Shown here: positions 47,022-59,387 of the stretch, one piece after another
How the letters are laid out: every line of letters begins with the position of its first letter
Position numbering within the stretch: the stretch's first letter is position 1
Source: Metallyticus violacea
Taxonomy: Eukaryota > Arthropoda > Insecta > Mantodea > Metallyticidae
Assembly (NCBI GenBank): GCA_030762175.1
Contig: CM060831.1
Location: 31,757,001-31,821,000 of the forward strand
Length of the DNA stretch: 64,000 bases
Reading direction: 5' to 3'
Program-made: the position numbers and the translations under genes
Notes under the pieces: model-generated
Databases searched by the model: none
The model's input: the letters and a program-made list of their open reading frames with translations, nothing else
What the model was told of the DNA's origin: nothing

Positions 47022-48889
47022 ACTTTGAACCAAAAGACATTCTTAAGCTGGTATATTAATAAATAATCTTAGCAAAGAGTAGCAGTTAAATTAAATACAC
47101 ACACAGTTATGTTAAAATTTCTTCAAGATTAAATATCAGGATTTGAAAATGTTATTTTTTTAAAAAAAAAATTATTGCTGTATGTTAAATAGTCTAATTT
47201 GTTATTTAAAGAAACAGGCAATAACTACAAACGTTTTCAATTCTAAATCTTCTCTTGATTATGTCAAAGTTCATTTATAAAATTTTAAACGAAAGACATG
47301 AATGCACAATGGTTTTCTTTATCTATCTTCAGTAAAATCCGTGGCGCAATGTTTGTACATAGTGGTTTGACATAATTATGTATGCACACCCATTCTACCG
47401 TGGGAAGAAATGTTATAACCAATAATTTTCAGTATGCGAGTAGAGCGTGTGTGTGCATCTCCTGATGCCTCTGGGATGAATTTATACTTTCACTCGTTTC
47501 TAGAACTAGTGGTGCGTCAGCATCGAGCTTTCAAAAGAACAGAGCATTATATAGTTTTAGCACCATATAGATGTGAATGTTATTCTGTCTCTCTCTCTCC
47601 CCCTCCCAAATTGCTTTCCGATATACCATGTTTCAAAATCAGCATCACAAAGCGAAATCTGTACTCGTTCAAAACAGTTTGGACATTACAAAATAAGGTT
47701 AGCGTCTTAGGGTCGAATTCTGTAAATGCTACAATTTGCTAGAGAAGTTGGCAAATATCGTCTTTCAGATTAAACGGTACATTGGCTTTACAGAGAGGGG
47801 AAAAAAAAAAAAAAAAAAACTAAACTAGGTAGCTAATTAGAAATGTAACAAATAAAATGATACCCTTCATTCTGTTCTAATTATAACTATAATTATAACG
47901 CAAAATGGAGGGTTCTTCAAATAGATATTCATAAGTATAACATTTTACATAAATGTTAACATTCCGTGAACGAATTTAAAATATATATTACTTTTATTCT
48001 TCTATTCACGAAACAGTCCTAAACCCGTATTTTGCTCTTATTTACTGACTGGTATTGCTGACAATCGGCATTCTTTTATCCCAAGATGACTTGAAAAGGT
48101 TAAGTTCAAATATATAATTATTACAATATTGTAAGCCAAATTTAGACGAATTATATTTAAATTCTTATTTTATTCATGAACTAGTCTCCTCATATATATT
48201 ACTCCAGTGTCTGAGTTTTCCATACTCGCTACGTTCATGAGTTCATCAGCAATTTCAGACCCTCTCGTGATTTTACTTGTAGTAGTAAATAGTGTGGTGT
48301 TAAAAATGAATAAATATTTTTTTTCCTTCTAGTATATTCACTTGCTTTATTCCTGCTTCGATTTGATTACTTTCCTTGAACTTATTTATATAACCTCAAA
48401 TGTTGAGCCGTTTATAATAACATTAAAGGGCAGGATCGTTCTTCTGGAATTACCTTGCAGATTGACACTCATAGAGCCTGTAATTTTCATAAAACAATTC
48501 TAATTTACTTTTAAACTGTTGTTTATTGCCATGATCTTCGGTTTCGAAATATTTATGACAACGCTAGTCAAGTTCAATTAAATTACCGGAAAATTATAGC
48601 ACTTGAATTATAGAAGAACGTTTATATACTCATAAGAAAAGTTTATTTAAACATTATGATAATTTAATAACAATAATTTAATAAAAATTAAAGCCAAGTA
48701 ACTTTCATTAGTATAATCACACGGGAAAAAAAACTTCAAAATGAATGAAAAACTTCCCCCTCTCTCTCTTAAATATATTATCGCTTTGATTGCGTTGGCC
48801 TTCTCGCGGGCTATGTCTGTAGACTGAAGTGTATTCTACAGTTATGAATGGAATGAAATTAAATTAATTAGATAGCTCAATGAACTCGG
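47022..48889. other. No gene seen
   Basis: A+T-rich. A plus frame at 47434-47742 (102 codons) has no family features. There is an A-run at 47801-47819. Confidence 0.5.
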
Positions 48890-49045
48890 AGTCCTTGGCA
48901 TCTTAGAGATATCTGGCATTCACTTCTCAGGGCATGAAAAATCTCTGAAAAAGCCTTACCCAGACAGCTTGACCTGACTGGGAATCCAGGACCTAGGGTT
49001 AGTAGTCGCAAACGCTACGACTAGACCACGAATGCGGAACGAATA
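48890..49045 (-). mobile_element. Probable third tRNA-headed SINE, antisense
   Basis: Reversed, the sequence begins GTTCCGCATTCGTGGTCTAG and TCGTAGCGTTTGCGACTA (box A-like), then CCTGGATTCCCAGTC (box B-like), AGGTCAAGCTGTCTGGGTAA and TTTTTCAGAGATTTTTCATG. Head layout and length suit a SINE, but only one copy is in this window, so the family status is inferred. Confidence 0.5.
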
Positions 49046-49194
49046 TAAGCTGTACAATGCAAGTTTTAATACAATTAATTATTTGCCAGAAATTACTTGC
49101 TATGTTATATATTTTACGATAAATTCCTGAGTAACCTAAGATTTATTGATATAATGCATGCACTCCTGGCGACAAAAAAATAAATAAATAAATA

Positions 49195-49400
49195 ATCTTC
49201 TATAGAACGCAAAATTCTTCTAAATCCTACTCGATACATTCCACAGTTCACAAGGTATCCAGCAAAGCTGTGTAGACACTGCAGCAGTTGTGTCATATGG
49301 CATGCACTTAAGACGCTGATTAGTGTGTCTGTTCCGTTAGCTCTGTGGCAGAGTGTGCAGTGATGTCGTAGTTAAGAGAGCAGGTATGTCTCCCATTATG
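49195..49400 (-). repeat. Dispersed repeat D, copy 2
   Basis: Reversed, it reads ...GGGAGACATACCTGCTCTCT, CACTGCACACTCTGCCACAG, AGCTAACGG, ATATGACACAACTGCTGCAG, CTACACAGCTTTGCTGGATA and GTAGGATTTAGAAGAATTTT. About 80 percent or more of positions look shared with copy 3 by eye. It contains no convincing coding frame. Confidence 0.8.
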
Positions 49401-50849
49401 AGGAGCTTGTGCAGAAGAGTAATGCTTTCTAAAGCGCTTGGCCACCGCTATTCTATCCTAATGTTCTCTCCACATGTGCTTATGATTGTCACCATTGCGT
49501 TTACAGATATAGCATCCACTGCAGTTGCAGTCGCTGCATGCATGTTGTAAATGCAGCGTTGTTTACGAGTGTCCCCAAAGTTCTCCGATCGACACGTAAG
49601 TGCAGAGCAAAGCAATATACATCATCTGCATATCCCTGGGAAACTGGTAACAATAGCTCTGGACCAGGTGAAGAGCTTGGGCGAAAGACCGACATGCAGC
49701 CCTGCCAGTATTTGAATGTGTTATGTCCGTCAATCAGAAGTTCCTTAATGAAATGACAGTACGAATAAGATGAATAGGGAAAAAGGAAATGAAGGAGCGG
49801 GATTACGGAAAAAAGCAAAAGTCTCGACTTAATGCTTCTCCGCAACACGAGGATTGTCAATCGTTGCAACCCGGTGTTCTGGCTAGAGAGCCATGCATCA
49901 CCGAAGCTTTTAGATGCTAAAGGAAGTGTCTATTACGTGTTGGGCCCTGATAGTACTGACATTTACGTAGCCACAAAGAAAGCAATTTTCGTGTTTCGTG
50001 GCATTTCCTTCCTAAATTCTGCAACGCAAGTTTCTCAAGGACTTTCCGTACTAACAGAAATCTACTGGGGACAACCACGCCTACTTAAGCTTATTATCCG
50101 GTAATTAACTATAATAGTATTCACCAAGGAAGTATTTTATAAATGACATGGAAATGTAATACTATCAGCATGCCACTTAAAGTCCTTGGGCCGAACATGA
50201 GCAAAAGGTTCTTCGATGAATTAATTAGCCAATTTAACTTCCGTTCGTAGGTTCCTGCAGGATATAATTACAAGAAGACAATTATAGATTTCGTGCACGT
50301 ATTTTATTTATGGACCAAAAAGAGCTCTTTTTCTATAGAAAATAAACGGAAGTAAGAGTGCTAAAGGTGACTGCAAAAGTTTCATGTTTTAATTCCAAGT
50401 GGTTTTGAGTTAAAGAAGTTGCAATGAACCGCTATGGAAAATAAAACTAGTACATTTCGGTTATCTTGATACATGACCATTCCTTCAAAAAACTTGCATA
50501 GTAACCTCAATCCGCAAATGTAAACAAGCTTATCCCACTAGAAATAAACTCTTGTCAACAATCTACATATAGCTGATCTGTGACAGAGTACTTTAAACAT
50601 TTCATTCGGTTTGTTCAATTTGTTTTTTTTTTTGGGGGGGGGGGTTTGTTTGTTTGTTTAGTGTTTTACAGTCTGGGTATATCTGGATTTCCATTTTTCT
50701 TCAATATACTCCTTGAATAAACCGGAATTTCTCCCAATTGTATAGAAGAGTAAGTGAAATGAAAATGATAGAGGTCGAACTGCGGATAAAGAGAACCCTG
50801 TTAGTATTCCCCGCTAATGTAGACACACTTCTATTGCGTCAAATCTTCA
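49401..50849. other. No gene recognised
   Basis: Lies between two repeat-D copies. A minus frame of 122 codons (49501-49869) contains GYADDVYCF, resembling the reverse transcriptase catalytic box, but no other such motif is near it. A plus frame of 90 codons (49832-50104) is unassigned. Confidence 0.4.
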
Positions 50850-51777
50850 ATTGGGAGCGAGCCAATCTTGCTTCGCTGTCTGGCATACAATGTCCCTTTT
50901 AAGTTCTTCTTCAGAGAGCCAAACAAGTAAAAATAAGAAGAGGAAGATCGAGATTGTAGGGCGGATGCTTCAAGACCTGCCACTTAAGCGCACACATGTG
51001 TCCTTCGCAACAGGTGATAGTGCATTGTCGTGCAATAGGCTCAAGCCGTTTGTTCTTGATCCATGTCGCAGGGTATCCAGAATCGTCGTGTAGATGTCGA
51101 AATTTATGGCAAGGCCATGAGAAACAAAATCACTGAACCTCTGTGATAGAAGAAAATGGTCAGCGTGACTTTGCCTGTATTTGGCTATTTGCGGAACTCC
51201 TATGGAGGAGGCGGCGCGCTGTGCTTCCATTGCATATTGCACCGACTTGTTTCCGAGTCGGAAGGACGACTCCACAACTCGTTACCCGTTACAGACTGCA
51301 GAAATCCATCGCCCTCCTGATGGTACGGTCCTCTAGCGTGAAACAGTGCAGTACTCAGTGTGCACACACTCTATTGTACTGCAAGTACTGATGCAGTATT
51401 GTGTGGATAGTCAAGATTCGTTAGAAGAATGATTTCATCCTCTGTGATGCTCCTGTTGGTTTGAACGAGCTAATTTATTATCTCAATGGTCGCTTGAGAG
51501 CTGACACGGTGCGGCCATGCCTTGGGTTCTTCTCCAAAGATGTTCGTTCAGAACGGAATCCTACAGACAATACTCTAGCTTCTGACTCACTCAGACTGTT
51601 CTCCCCTAATGGGCAATACCCTACCGCCGCTAAAAACCGAATGATTGCTCGTTTTTCTTGCTTGGATGCTTCCGTCTTGCACACTTCGAGGCGGATTGTT
51701 AAGCGGAAAGAATGCGAATTAACGCGGTGATGCAAGAGCTCGTATGTACACCCTTTGACATATTTTGCGTTCATCAC
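50850..51777 (-). pseudogene. Mariner-like transposase fossil between two repeat copies
   Basis: From 51680 downwards the minus strand shows KQEKRAIIRFLAAVGY, SESEARVLSVGFRSERTSLE and NPRHGR, the N-terminal domain. Next come FLQSVTGNELW (first catalytic Asp replaced by Asn, about 51320-51280), MQWKHSAPPPP, HGLAINFDIYTTILDTLRHG, LLHDNA (second Asp kept, about 51040-51023), WQVLKHPPYNLD (about 50985-50950) and SLKKNLKG. The third acidic residue is not preserved. Its upstream side meets a dispersed-repeat copy at 51780, and a second copy lies 1.5 kb beyond the other end. Confidence 0.8.
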
Positions 51778-51779
51778 TT

Positions 51780-51965
51780 GAATGGAAAATTCTCCTAAGT
51801 CCTACTCGTTACAGCGCGCGGTTCACGAGGTATCCAGCAAGGCTGTGTGGCCGTTGCAGCAGTTGTGTTGTATGGCAGGTACTAAAGGTGCTGACTTCCG
51901 TTAGTTAGCTCTGTGGCAGAGTGTGCAGTGATACGGTCGTTAAAAAGTGTCAGTTTGCCTCCCGA
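51780..51965 (-). repeat. Dispersed repeat D, copy 3
   Basis: Same order of blocks as copy 2: ACACTCTGCCACAGAGCTAA, ATACAACACAACTGCTGCAA, CACACAGCCTTGCTGGATAC and GTAGGACTTAGGAGAATTTT. It directly abuts the start of the mariner fossil (51777), so it may have inserted at or into the end of that element. Confidence 0.8.
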
Positions 51966-53460
51966 CATGCAATCCTTTGTAATATATTATAACAACTTAG
52001 TTTCGAAATATTGCTTCCCATACAATAAGGGCACAAATTCAAGAAGCCTGGGATATTGTAGCCTCTCGTCTGCACTACTGTACAAATTTGATATCATCTA
52101 TGCCCCTAAGAGGGCAGTTAATATATATGCTCAGGGTTCATACACCCAATATTAATTGAGTTTATTTCTATGCATTTTCACTTTAGAAGATAAACGTTTC
52201 TGTTCATGAATTTATTCAGTTATTTGCAAAAAAAATATGTTTGTTAGTTAGTTTGTGATTCTGGAATGGAAGGGAAAAAATATCTCTAGGAAACAATGAA
52301 AGATAAATGTACAAGAAAAATCCACATATCTAGATGAACTGAAGAATAAAATCTGTCAAGAAATTGTTTCAGTTTCTGAAAGAGAACTAAAAAGAATAAT
52401 GCCAAAAATTTGGCAGGCAGTTTCAGCATCTCCTTGACGTGGCGTGACATGTGGGAGTATACGACTTCAGGAATTGTATTTTTTTTTATTCCAGAGTCGC
52501 CAGTTTAACAGCGAATTCTTGTTGTTGGCCGCACGAGATCAAACGTTTTGCGGCCCATGAACTCCACCGCGCTCACCTTTGATAGATAATATGTCCAACA
52601 GTATAACAGAAAGTAAATTTTGGAACTTAATAGAAAACCTAGAAGAAAATTATTGATAGAAACACTCCGATATTTTTATACCCTGTACGGTATGTACTGA
52701 AACAACCAGAAATATTGATGTGATGGAAGTTTAAAAAACTATTGAAGTGATCAAAGGAACAAACAAATGTCTTGGTTATGTGAACTGAGAAAAACGGCGG
52801 AAGATTCTTATTGCATAGGAGAAAAGCATTGGAAATTTTTATAGAAGACTAAAGAAATGATAAAGGGAGCAGTAACGTTTTAGAGTTAATTTAACGATAT
52901 ATTTCTCTTTGAAGTCCCTGATGCAGAATGGTTTCTGCTACTTCGTGATTGGCATTCCAGCTTTCACTGTCTTTACTTGTGGTTTACTGGTAGCACACTT
53001 CTCTCTGCAAATGCTGAATCGTTGCGGCGTTTCTTCCTCAATAAACTACATACATTGCGTTGCTGAACTTCAGTGCCATGGACAAAAATAAATTATGGTT
53101 TATTTAATGGTAAAGCAAAACCATCATAAGTACTAGTTTGTAATGTACATAAACCGGTTTTAGCTTTAAATTTTGTTCGTTCACGCAGCAATTACCTCTT
53201 AGTCGTTTGTACCCATGCTTAAACTGTTCTTTCTAAAACGTGTTTAAATTCTTGTCCTAAGTTCTGTCACCGTAATGTTTCTGATTTCATTTGGAATGTC
53301 TTGCTTTACAATTCAAAATGTGTTAATGTCTTGTTGACGAATGATCAGCGCACATGTTTTTAACTGTTAAAACGGTACCTTCTGGCTCGCGCTTTGTTTG
53401 TTTTTTGTTTTTGTTTCCCACTGAACCAGACTCAATTTTGCATACAATGTCTTGTGTTTT
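51966..53460. other. No gene seen
   Basis: A+T-rich; a G+C-richer 100 bp at 52485-52585 may be a repeat relic. Confidence 0.45.
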
Positions 53461-53690
53461 TAATGATGTTTAACACCCGTTTTTACTACTGAGGCCCCTC
53501 AGGTGGTGCACACTGATGATACAAGAGATGAAATGATATATTGAGAAAGGAGCATTTTTTTAAAGGAAGGAAGCGTTCCAGGATTAAGTTTAGGGTACCT
53601 CCCCGGCATTTGCCATTTATGAGGACTAAGGAAAAGCTGGAAAAAATCTGTCAGGGAGAACGGTCCTGGTGGGAATCGAACTCCACACAC
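53461..53690 (-). mobile_element. SINE family A, 5'-truncated, antisense
   Basis: On the plus strand GATGTTTAACACCCGTTTTT and ACTACTGAGGC (3' end reversed), TTAGGGTACCTCCCCGGCAT, and GTGGGAATCGAACTCC (box B reversed, about 53670) identify a family A copy in minus orientation. It stops after box B; box A is absent. Confidence 0.8.
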
Positions 53691-54363
53691 AGTGTCATGA
53701 ATTACAGTTCTTGAAAGAGGCGTTGTTAGGAAAGCTAATTCTTCGTGCACGCGAGAAGTTGTTTCACATTTAAAATAACGTTTACACACAAATGTTCGTT
53801 GCTCTAATCAAATGGTAGCCATATTCGCGCATAAATGCATACTGCTGTGAGACCGGCAAGGAAACAGATTCAGAAAGCGATGTTCCAATGCATGCTTAAA
53901 AGGAGGGGGATGCGGAAGTACTAGCTCCGTCGATTGTGATACAATTAATATAAATAGTAAAACAAAGAGTTAGCGGACAAGTTTTATAACTAAAGTCCTG
54001 TAATATATATTTCATTATAAAGAATATGAATATGGATGATCTTGTCTGGTAAAACATAGTATGTGTTTTCGTCTTCGAGGTCATTTCAAGTCATTATGCA
54101 ATACCTTTAAGGATATAAAGAATACAGATACTTATAATGAAGAATTAAATATGAATACAATGCATGTACTTATGTGATGTGGCGACTGAATTAACGTTTT
54201 TAATTAAATATAAACGAAAGGGATCAATATAAATTGAAAATAAAATAAGGACACATTTTAAAAATGTTTACTATATCAACTTTTCGAAACATTGTAATTA
54301 GGTAATTATTAGCATAGATGTATATTATTTTCCAAATACATTTTTATGTATGAAATAGCTGTT

Positions 54364-54366
<3 letters not shown>

Positions 54367-54398
<32 letters not shown>

Positions 54399-54565
54399 CT
54401 GGTTTATTTACGGACGCACTTTAACATCTCAGGTCATCAGCATCTCATTCAAGCCGACAAATTTTGCTCAGAAGTCTCTTTCTTCAGGCTTGAGGTTCTT
54501 TGCCGTGCCGTAAATCTACGACAAGGGGCCCGCGGCTTTACTTCCCTTCTGAATGAAGCCATGGC
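54367..54565 (-). mobile_element. SINE family B, 5'-truncated copy
   Basis: On the plus strand a T-run (54367-54397) precedes TTTATTTACGGACGC and ACATCTCAGGTCATCAGC, the reverse of the family B 3' end with a long A-tail. The body continues to the AAGCCGCGGGCCCC-like segment (54530-54540). The tRNA-like head is missing, so the copy was 5'-truncated on insertion or later deleted. Confidence 0.82.
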
Positions 54566-56258
54566 ACTATATATTTTCAAAATTTTTGCTATAAATTACA
54601 TATCATTTCACCAGCAAAGTAACATGTTTTGAAACTGATTTTAAAATCTGAGAATGCTGAGATTAATACTTTATGGGGAAAAAACCACCTAAAGCAGCAA
54701 ACATTTTAAAAATAAATATTTTTCTGGTTTATTAAAATAATTGTAAAATATTAACATTTAAAGATACCCAAAATTTAAAATAATTTTATAATTTAGAAAT
54801 AAGTTAATAAGTGGCAAATGTTTCATATAAATAGACAGTACGGTTTTTATAAATCTCAACTTGTATTTTATTGAACCATTGTGTCCCTACCATGTGTCCT
54901 AAAATCACCAATTGTACTTATTATAACATACTGTGTGGAGATGTTGAGTTACATTAAGTTTTAGACATCGCGTCATCGTTTTCAGAATTTAGAAAAAATC
55001 CACTTCTTATAATCACTTCCAGATCATACCTTGGGAGACTTGTGGGGGATAACATGGGCCAAAGGTTGCGTTTATTGTTGTTTTCCACATACTGCAATGA
55101 CATACAGCGCATGCGTGTTTGCCAAAACGCTGGTATTCGTATTACCAAAACATGACTTCGAAACCGAACATAACCCAATTCCTTTGGCTAGGGGGAAGAT
55201 AAAATACAGTTCTTTTATGTTTGGATTTCACTTTCACGCATCTTTTAAGACGTTTGGTGATTTTCATTTGCGCTCATATATGGAATATTGCTCATTATTT
55301 TATCCTTCTTTTTGTAGAGTATTCCCAATCTCTGCTAAAATGATAAAAGCAAGAAAACTTTAGAAATTTAACTGTGGTATGAGCGTGCAATTAAATAAGC
55401 TTATCTCATTCGCACTAGTGAAAACAAAGCATTACGTTAAGTGCAGTTTGTTTTTAACGATAGCTTAAACATGATTATTAAACTAACGACTAATCCAACA
55501 AGCTCTTCTTTAGTGGAACTGAATTCCTCTTTCTGGTTGGTTTATATTTTAAATTTAGTTTTTATACCTGGTACTATGCATTTACTGTAAATGAGCCCAT
55601 TCACATCTTCTTTCATATTATACAATTTATGTTCTTAACCATCACATTCACTTCTTACTCGTTCCTTCCACAGTTCTCAGAAATTGCATTTCTTTTACTG
55701 GAGTATTCTTTCACCATCTATATTATTATCTACTAAGACTTCAAAACTCTGCGCTATATATAATGAAGTAGGAAGGGTAAGAGTTTTTCATAATTTTAAT
55801 TTTTGTTTCTTTCCAAATTTTATATTTTTAGTTTCTATTAATAGTATCATTAATTTCATAATTATTTTATATGTCATCAAATTTATAGGATACTTCATAG
55901 TCCAGAAATTTAAAGAATGCATCTTGTCCAATTAATTTATGATCAAAACTATTTTATTTTATATAAAGACCCCAGAAGACTAATTTTAGTCTTTCGAGGG
56001 AATAGTATTAAATTATACCAATTTATAGTCTTTTTCAATTTGAGCAATGCTCTTCATAATATTCTTTTGTTTTCGCAATTATACTAATATTCCAAAAATA
56101 AAATAGTAAATAATTAATAAAATCTTATTCAGCAAAAGTGCTAACTTTAACTTACCATTCTTGCAGTTGTTCTTTTAAAACAACTGAAAAGTACCATTTT
56201 CTCCCTGGATGCTCATAAAGAATAAAATGAGATCATTGGCCTGCGTCCTTTAAACCTT

Positions 56259-56314
<56 letters not shown>

Positions 56315-57138
56315 AATAGAATTTTATAATTAACGATGCGACTATGAAATCAAATTCACCATATCCAATGTTTTCTGAGAAAACTATGGAATTTTTTCAT
56401 CCAACCAGAAATCGAATCCGCGACCAATATCTGAAAAAAGATATTAAAATATTGATTAATTAATAATATAAACAACCAAAAGCGCAGTCCTGTTTCTCTT
56501 GCTTTTAATTCAATGCAACGTTTCGCTAGTCTGATATATGCCCATCGCTTTATCGACTAGAACCACTTTTACCCAGTTTTTATTTGCACCTGTTAATTTT
56601 CGAGCTGTTTAGATACGCCCTCTGCGGTGCCGTACAGCTAAACACCCAAGAAAAGCTTTATATAGTCAATACAGTCATCGCACAGAAATCCAGGGCCTCT
56701 TTTGCTAGTCCTATTTATCACATTTCTGCTTAACGAAAAGCATGTTTTACAGAGTCGATACAGTTCCAATGTTTACAAAATTTACATTTTAAGAAGTTAG
56801 GTTTAGGTTAGACAGAGGTTATACGCAAGCTCTGCAGTATTTTGGCGCATGTGCAGATGAAGGCGTGCAATTTCATTTCTGCTGTGTTATCCTCGCGAAG
56901 GGCCTCCATGATATCGATCGTTAATTATTCGATAAGGGGTACAATCGAGTTTAACGCACATGCCATGAGAGGTTAGCAGAACAGAATGGCCTGGAGCACG
57001 TGTTTCATTTGTTTGACCCACAGTAATAACAGAAACGTTATGATTCTTAGTTTCTATCGCGTGTATGCGTTCTTTATATATATAGTCATCACTTATCGAT
57101 TGATATTGTATCGATAAAGATTGAAAAATTGAACTTAC
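54566..57138 (-). other. Presumed first intron of the SLC6 gene, 5' part
   Basis: Sequence directly downstream of the GTAAGT donor. Very A+T-rich, with the AAT microsatellite at 56258. No exon encoding the next SLC6 segment (TM2-TM3) was recognised here or further along. Confidence 0.6.
56258..56314. repeat. (AAT)n microsatellite
   Basis: About 18 uninterrupted AAT units about 0.8 kb downstream of the SLC6 exon (minus-strand sense), inside its presumed first intron. Confidence 0.97.
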
Positions 57139-57409
57139 CGCCTCCGTTTTGCTGGCACAAATACGGAAACCTCCAGATGTTTCCCAGGCCGACGGAATAG
57201 CCAATGATGCTGAGGAAGAACTGCATCTTTCCGCTCCATGCCGCCCGATCTTCGTCTCCACCAGGGGTCACGACGCCCGTGACAACGCCTCCGCCTTGCT
57301 GCGAGGGCGTCACCACGATAGTTACACCGGGTCCCGCAGTCCCATTGTTACGAGCGTTCAATGGAGCCAACTCGTGGCCGTTTCTGCTCTCCGATTTTAC
57401 CACCACCAT
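57139..57409 (-). CDS. SLC6-family Na+/Cl- dependent symporter, first coding exon
   Basis: This exon encodes about 90 residues plus one base, the N-terminus of an SLC6 (neurotransmitter:sodium symporter) plasma-membrane carrier. Residues 1-57 are a Gly/Thr/Val-rich cytoplasmic tail. Trp58 opens the TM1 block, which contains [16 protein letters not shown] and the following NGGG, the family hallmark carrying Na+-site and substrate-site residues. The residue equivalent to the monoamine-transporter Asp is Gly74, which points to an amino-acid, GABA or orphan-type carrier rather than a monoamine one; the block resembles the insect blot/NTT4-like group, but I cannot fix the orthologue. The start is the ATG at 57409: it lies in ACCATGG and an in-frame TGA sits at 57436-57434. 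The exon ends at a GTAAGT donor (57138-57133), splitting a Gly codon in phase 1. SLC6 proteins are usually about 600 residues, so most of the gene is in other exons, none seen here. I am sure of the family, not of the subfamily. Confidence 0.93.
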
Positions 57410-57869
57410 GGTTCCCAAAACACACACTTCCCTTCACTTGGCACAGACAGTTAATAGGTTAACCACCACACTTTGCGAATAAAACACCTCGAGGTCTGTG
57501 AAAGATTGCTCTTCAGCGCGATTTAATACTGTTAAAATTGCTATTATCTTTCAGTTTATTGCAGCGAATTGTTTCGAAAAATTGAGCCAAGTATTGGAGA
57601 TTTAAAATGTCAGTACGACTGTCAACGAAACATTAAAGACTGCATATAAAAATAAGGGTGAAAACGAGCGTTTCACTTTAGTTTATAATAAATAAAACTC
57701 GATTTACCACATTGTTTTTATAAGAAATATGCAGATATTGCTTTAAAGATGTTGGATGAATTCCTGGGAGAGGAAGAGAAACAGCACTGAAATGTTTATT
57801 CTTTTTCTCAGCATTGATTCAGGTTACCGCTGGTTGTAATTCCAAACATTACAATTACTTCCGTATCGA

Positions 57870-58085
57870 CCTCAGGTTACCGCGCGACTGCTTGCCAGTA
57901 CTCTCAACTTCTACTTTGCTGCCGGCCGCCGCTAGAACACGAACCATGTGGAGGGGGTTGCACGCATGCGTATGGCCAATCACGGCTAAACAATTTCCCG
58001 CACTTTATCCCTCCCCTACTAGGACAACCCTAACTTGAATCGAGGGAGTAATAGGGGGAGGGTGCGGCCGTCACAGGCGCCTAGT
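57870..58085 (-). promoter_or_regulatory. Candidate promoter/5' region of the SLC6 gene
   Basis: This is a locally G+C- and CpG-rich patch in very A+T-rich surroundings, 460-680 bp upstream of the SLC6 start codon. It holds a CCAAT motif near 57973, several CG-rich hexamers around 57920-57935, and G-rich runs at 58050-58070. Position and composition fit a CpG-type promoter or 5' UTR exon for the minus-strand gene. No TATA box or start site can be fixed, and a separate 5' UTR intron is possible. Confidence 0.3.
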
Positions 58086-59241
58086 TGTTCATCCAGGAAC
58101 CTTAGGAATTTGTTTACAAGCGCCGTTCTTGTGTTCCTTAGGGTTGTAACGAAAGAACACCTTCCGATCCGCTAAAATAACTGTTTACAAGAAAGTCACA
58201 TGTTTTAGCTGTGCGTCAAGCTTAGTAAACAAATAAATAAACGGAATGGACAAACCTGACCCGGTTTCGAATTCCTTAGAGAGGAATGTGTTTTCCAAGA
58301 TTTCACACCTGGAGCCTGTTGCATAACATTCACAAACTAATGCTAGATACTAGTGAAATCACTCATAATTTCTAAACTATTTCTGCTGAAAGTCTGAAGA
58401 AAACTTACAGATTACTAGCATATAATATTAGTAAGTTTTACATATTTATGTTGCAAAGTAATTGCTAATATAAATTTGTGACTACTAATATTTTAAAAAT
58501 AAAATTTAAATTTAAAATAAAAATAGATTTTTTTTTCAAACAAGCATGGTTAAGTGCTGTAAAATTAATTGTTCGTTTTGCTAAAATATGCGTTATGATC
58601 ATATTATTCGAGTTTGGTGTGCATATCTTTCAAAAACTCTGTTATCACGTTAATAAAATATGGCATTGTTAAAGGAAAAAAGCAAGAGGTGGACATAAAA
58701 ATGGAATAGCTATCTACAAGGGAAACTTTTCTGCAGTTTTGCAAGCTGTGAGCGTGGGCCCACCTCTTCCTTTCTGGACATGACGTCAATACCTGGGCTT
58801 TCTCTTCAGGACCATTTCCTGAAGGATAGTTTACATGCCACATAAATCAAATAGCAGCACAGGAACGGGGGCGCCGTTTCCGAGAATTGTGTAGACTTCG
58901 AATGAGATCGAATCGGCGACTATCGTGTTGGATGCCCAGAGTAATGTGTTGAACTATCTCGGGATGAAGAATGGAAGTGCGTGCAGCACGCTGGGCACGA
59001 AGGTGAATGCGTATAATACCTTCAGGTCACTCATGAAGAATTCATTTTTCTAATCTGGGGATTAAAATTGCTACATTTACCCCCCCCCCCCCGAGACGAG
59101 GAAAAGGGTGGAATAAAAAATCTCCAGCGAAAGATTATTTCAATTAGACGGTTTCGACCGAAGAGGCTAATTTTGGACGCTGTTAAGTTCTAAAATTTAC
59201 TGTTATGATTTAAATTAAACATAGTAGTATGTTAATAATTT

Positions 59242-59245
<4 letters not shown>
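58086..59245. other. Upstream flank, no gene seen
   Basis: Contains a G+C-richer stretch at 58740-59040 with short frames only, and a C-run at 59081-59092. No family match. Confidence 0.4.

Positions 59246-59312
<67 letters not shown>
59246..59312. repeat. Compound (AT)n(GT)n microsatellite
   Basis: About 16 AT units continue into about 17 GT units, then TAAATATATATTTTATG. It is an alternating purine-pyrimidine tract of 67 bp. Confidence 0.97.
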
Positions 59313-59317
<5 letters not shown>

Positions 59318-59387
59318 ATATATTTTATGTAAATGATTCACGTTGTTTCAGCATATGCGGAATTCTCTTTTTCCATCTATAAAGTCG

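Noticed and set aside
49501..49869. Minus frame containing YADD, possible reverse transcriptase
   Set aside because: Only the four-residue box fits; no motif A, motif B or downstream LINE/LTR motifs around it. Kept as a remark, not called.
57410..57427. Earlier SLC6 start at 57427
   Set aside because: That codon is GTG; the ATG at 57409 has a strong start context and there is an in-frame stop at 57436-57434.
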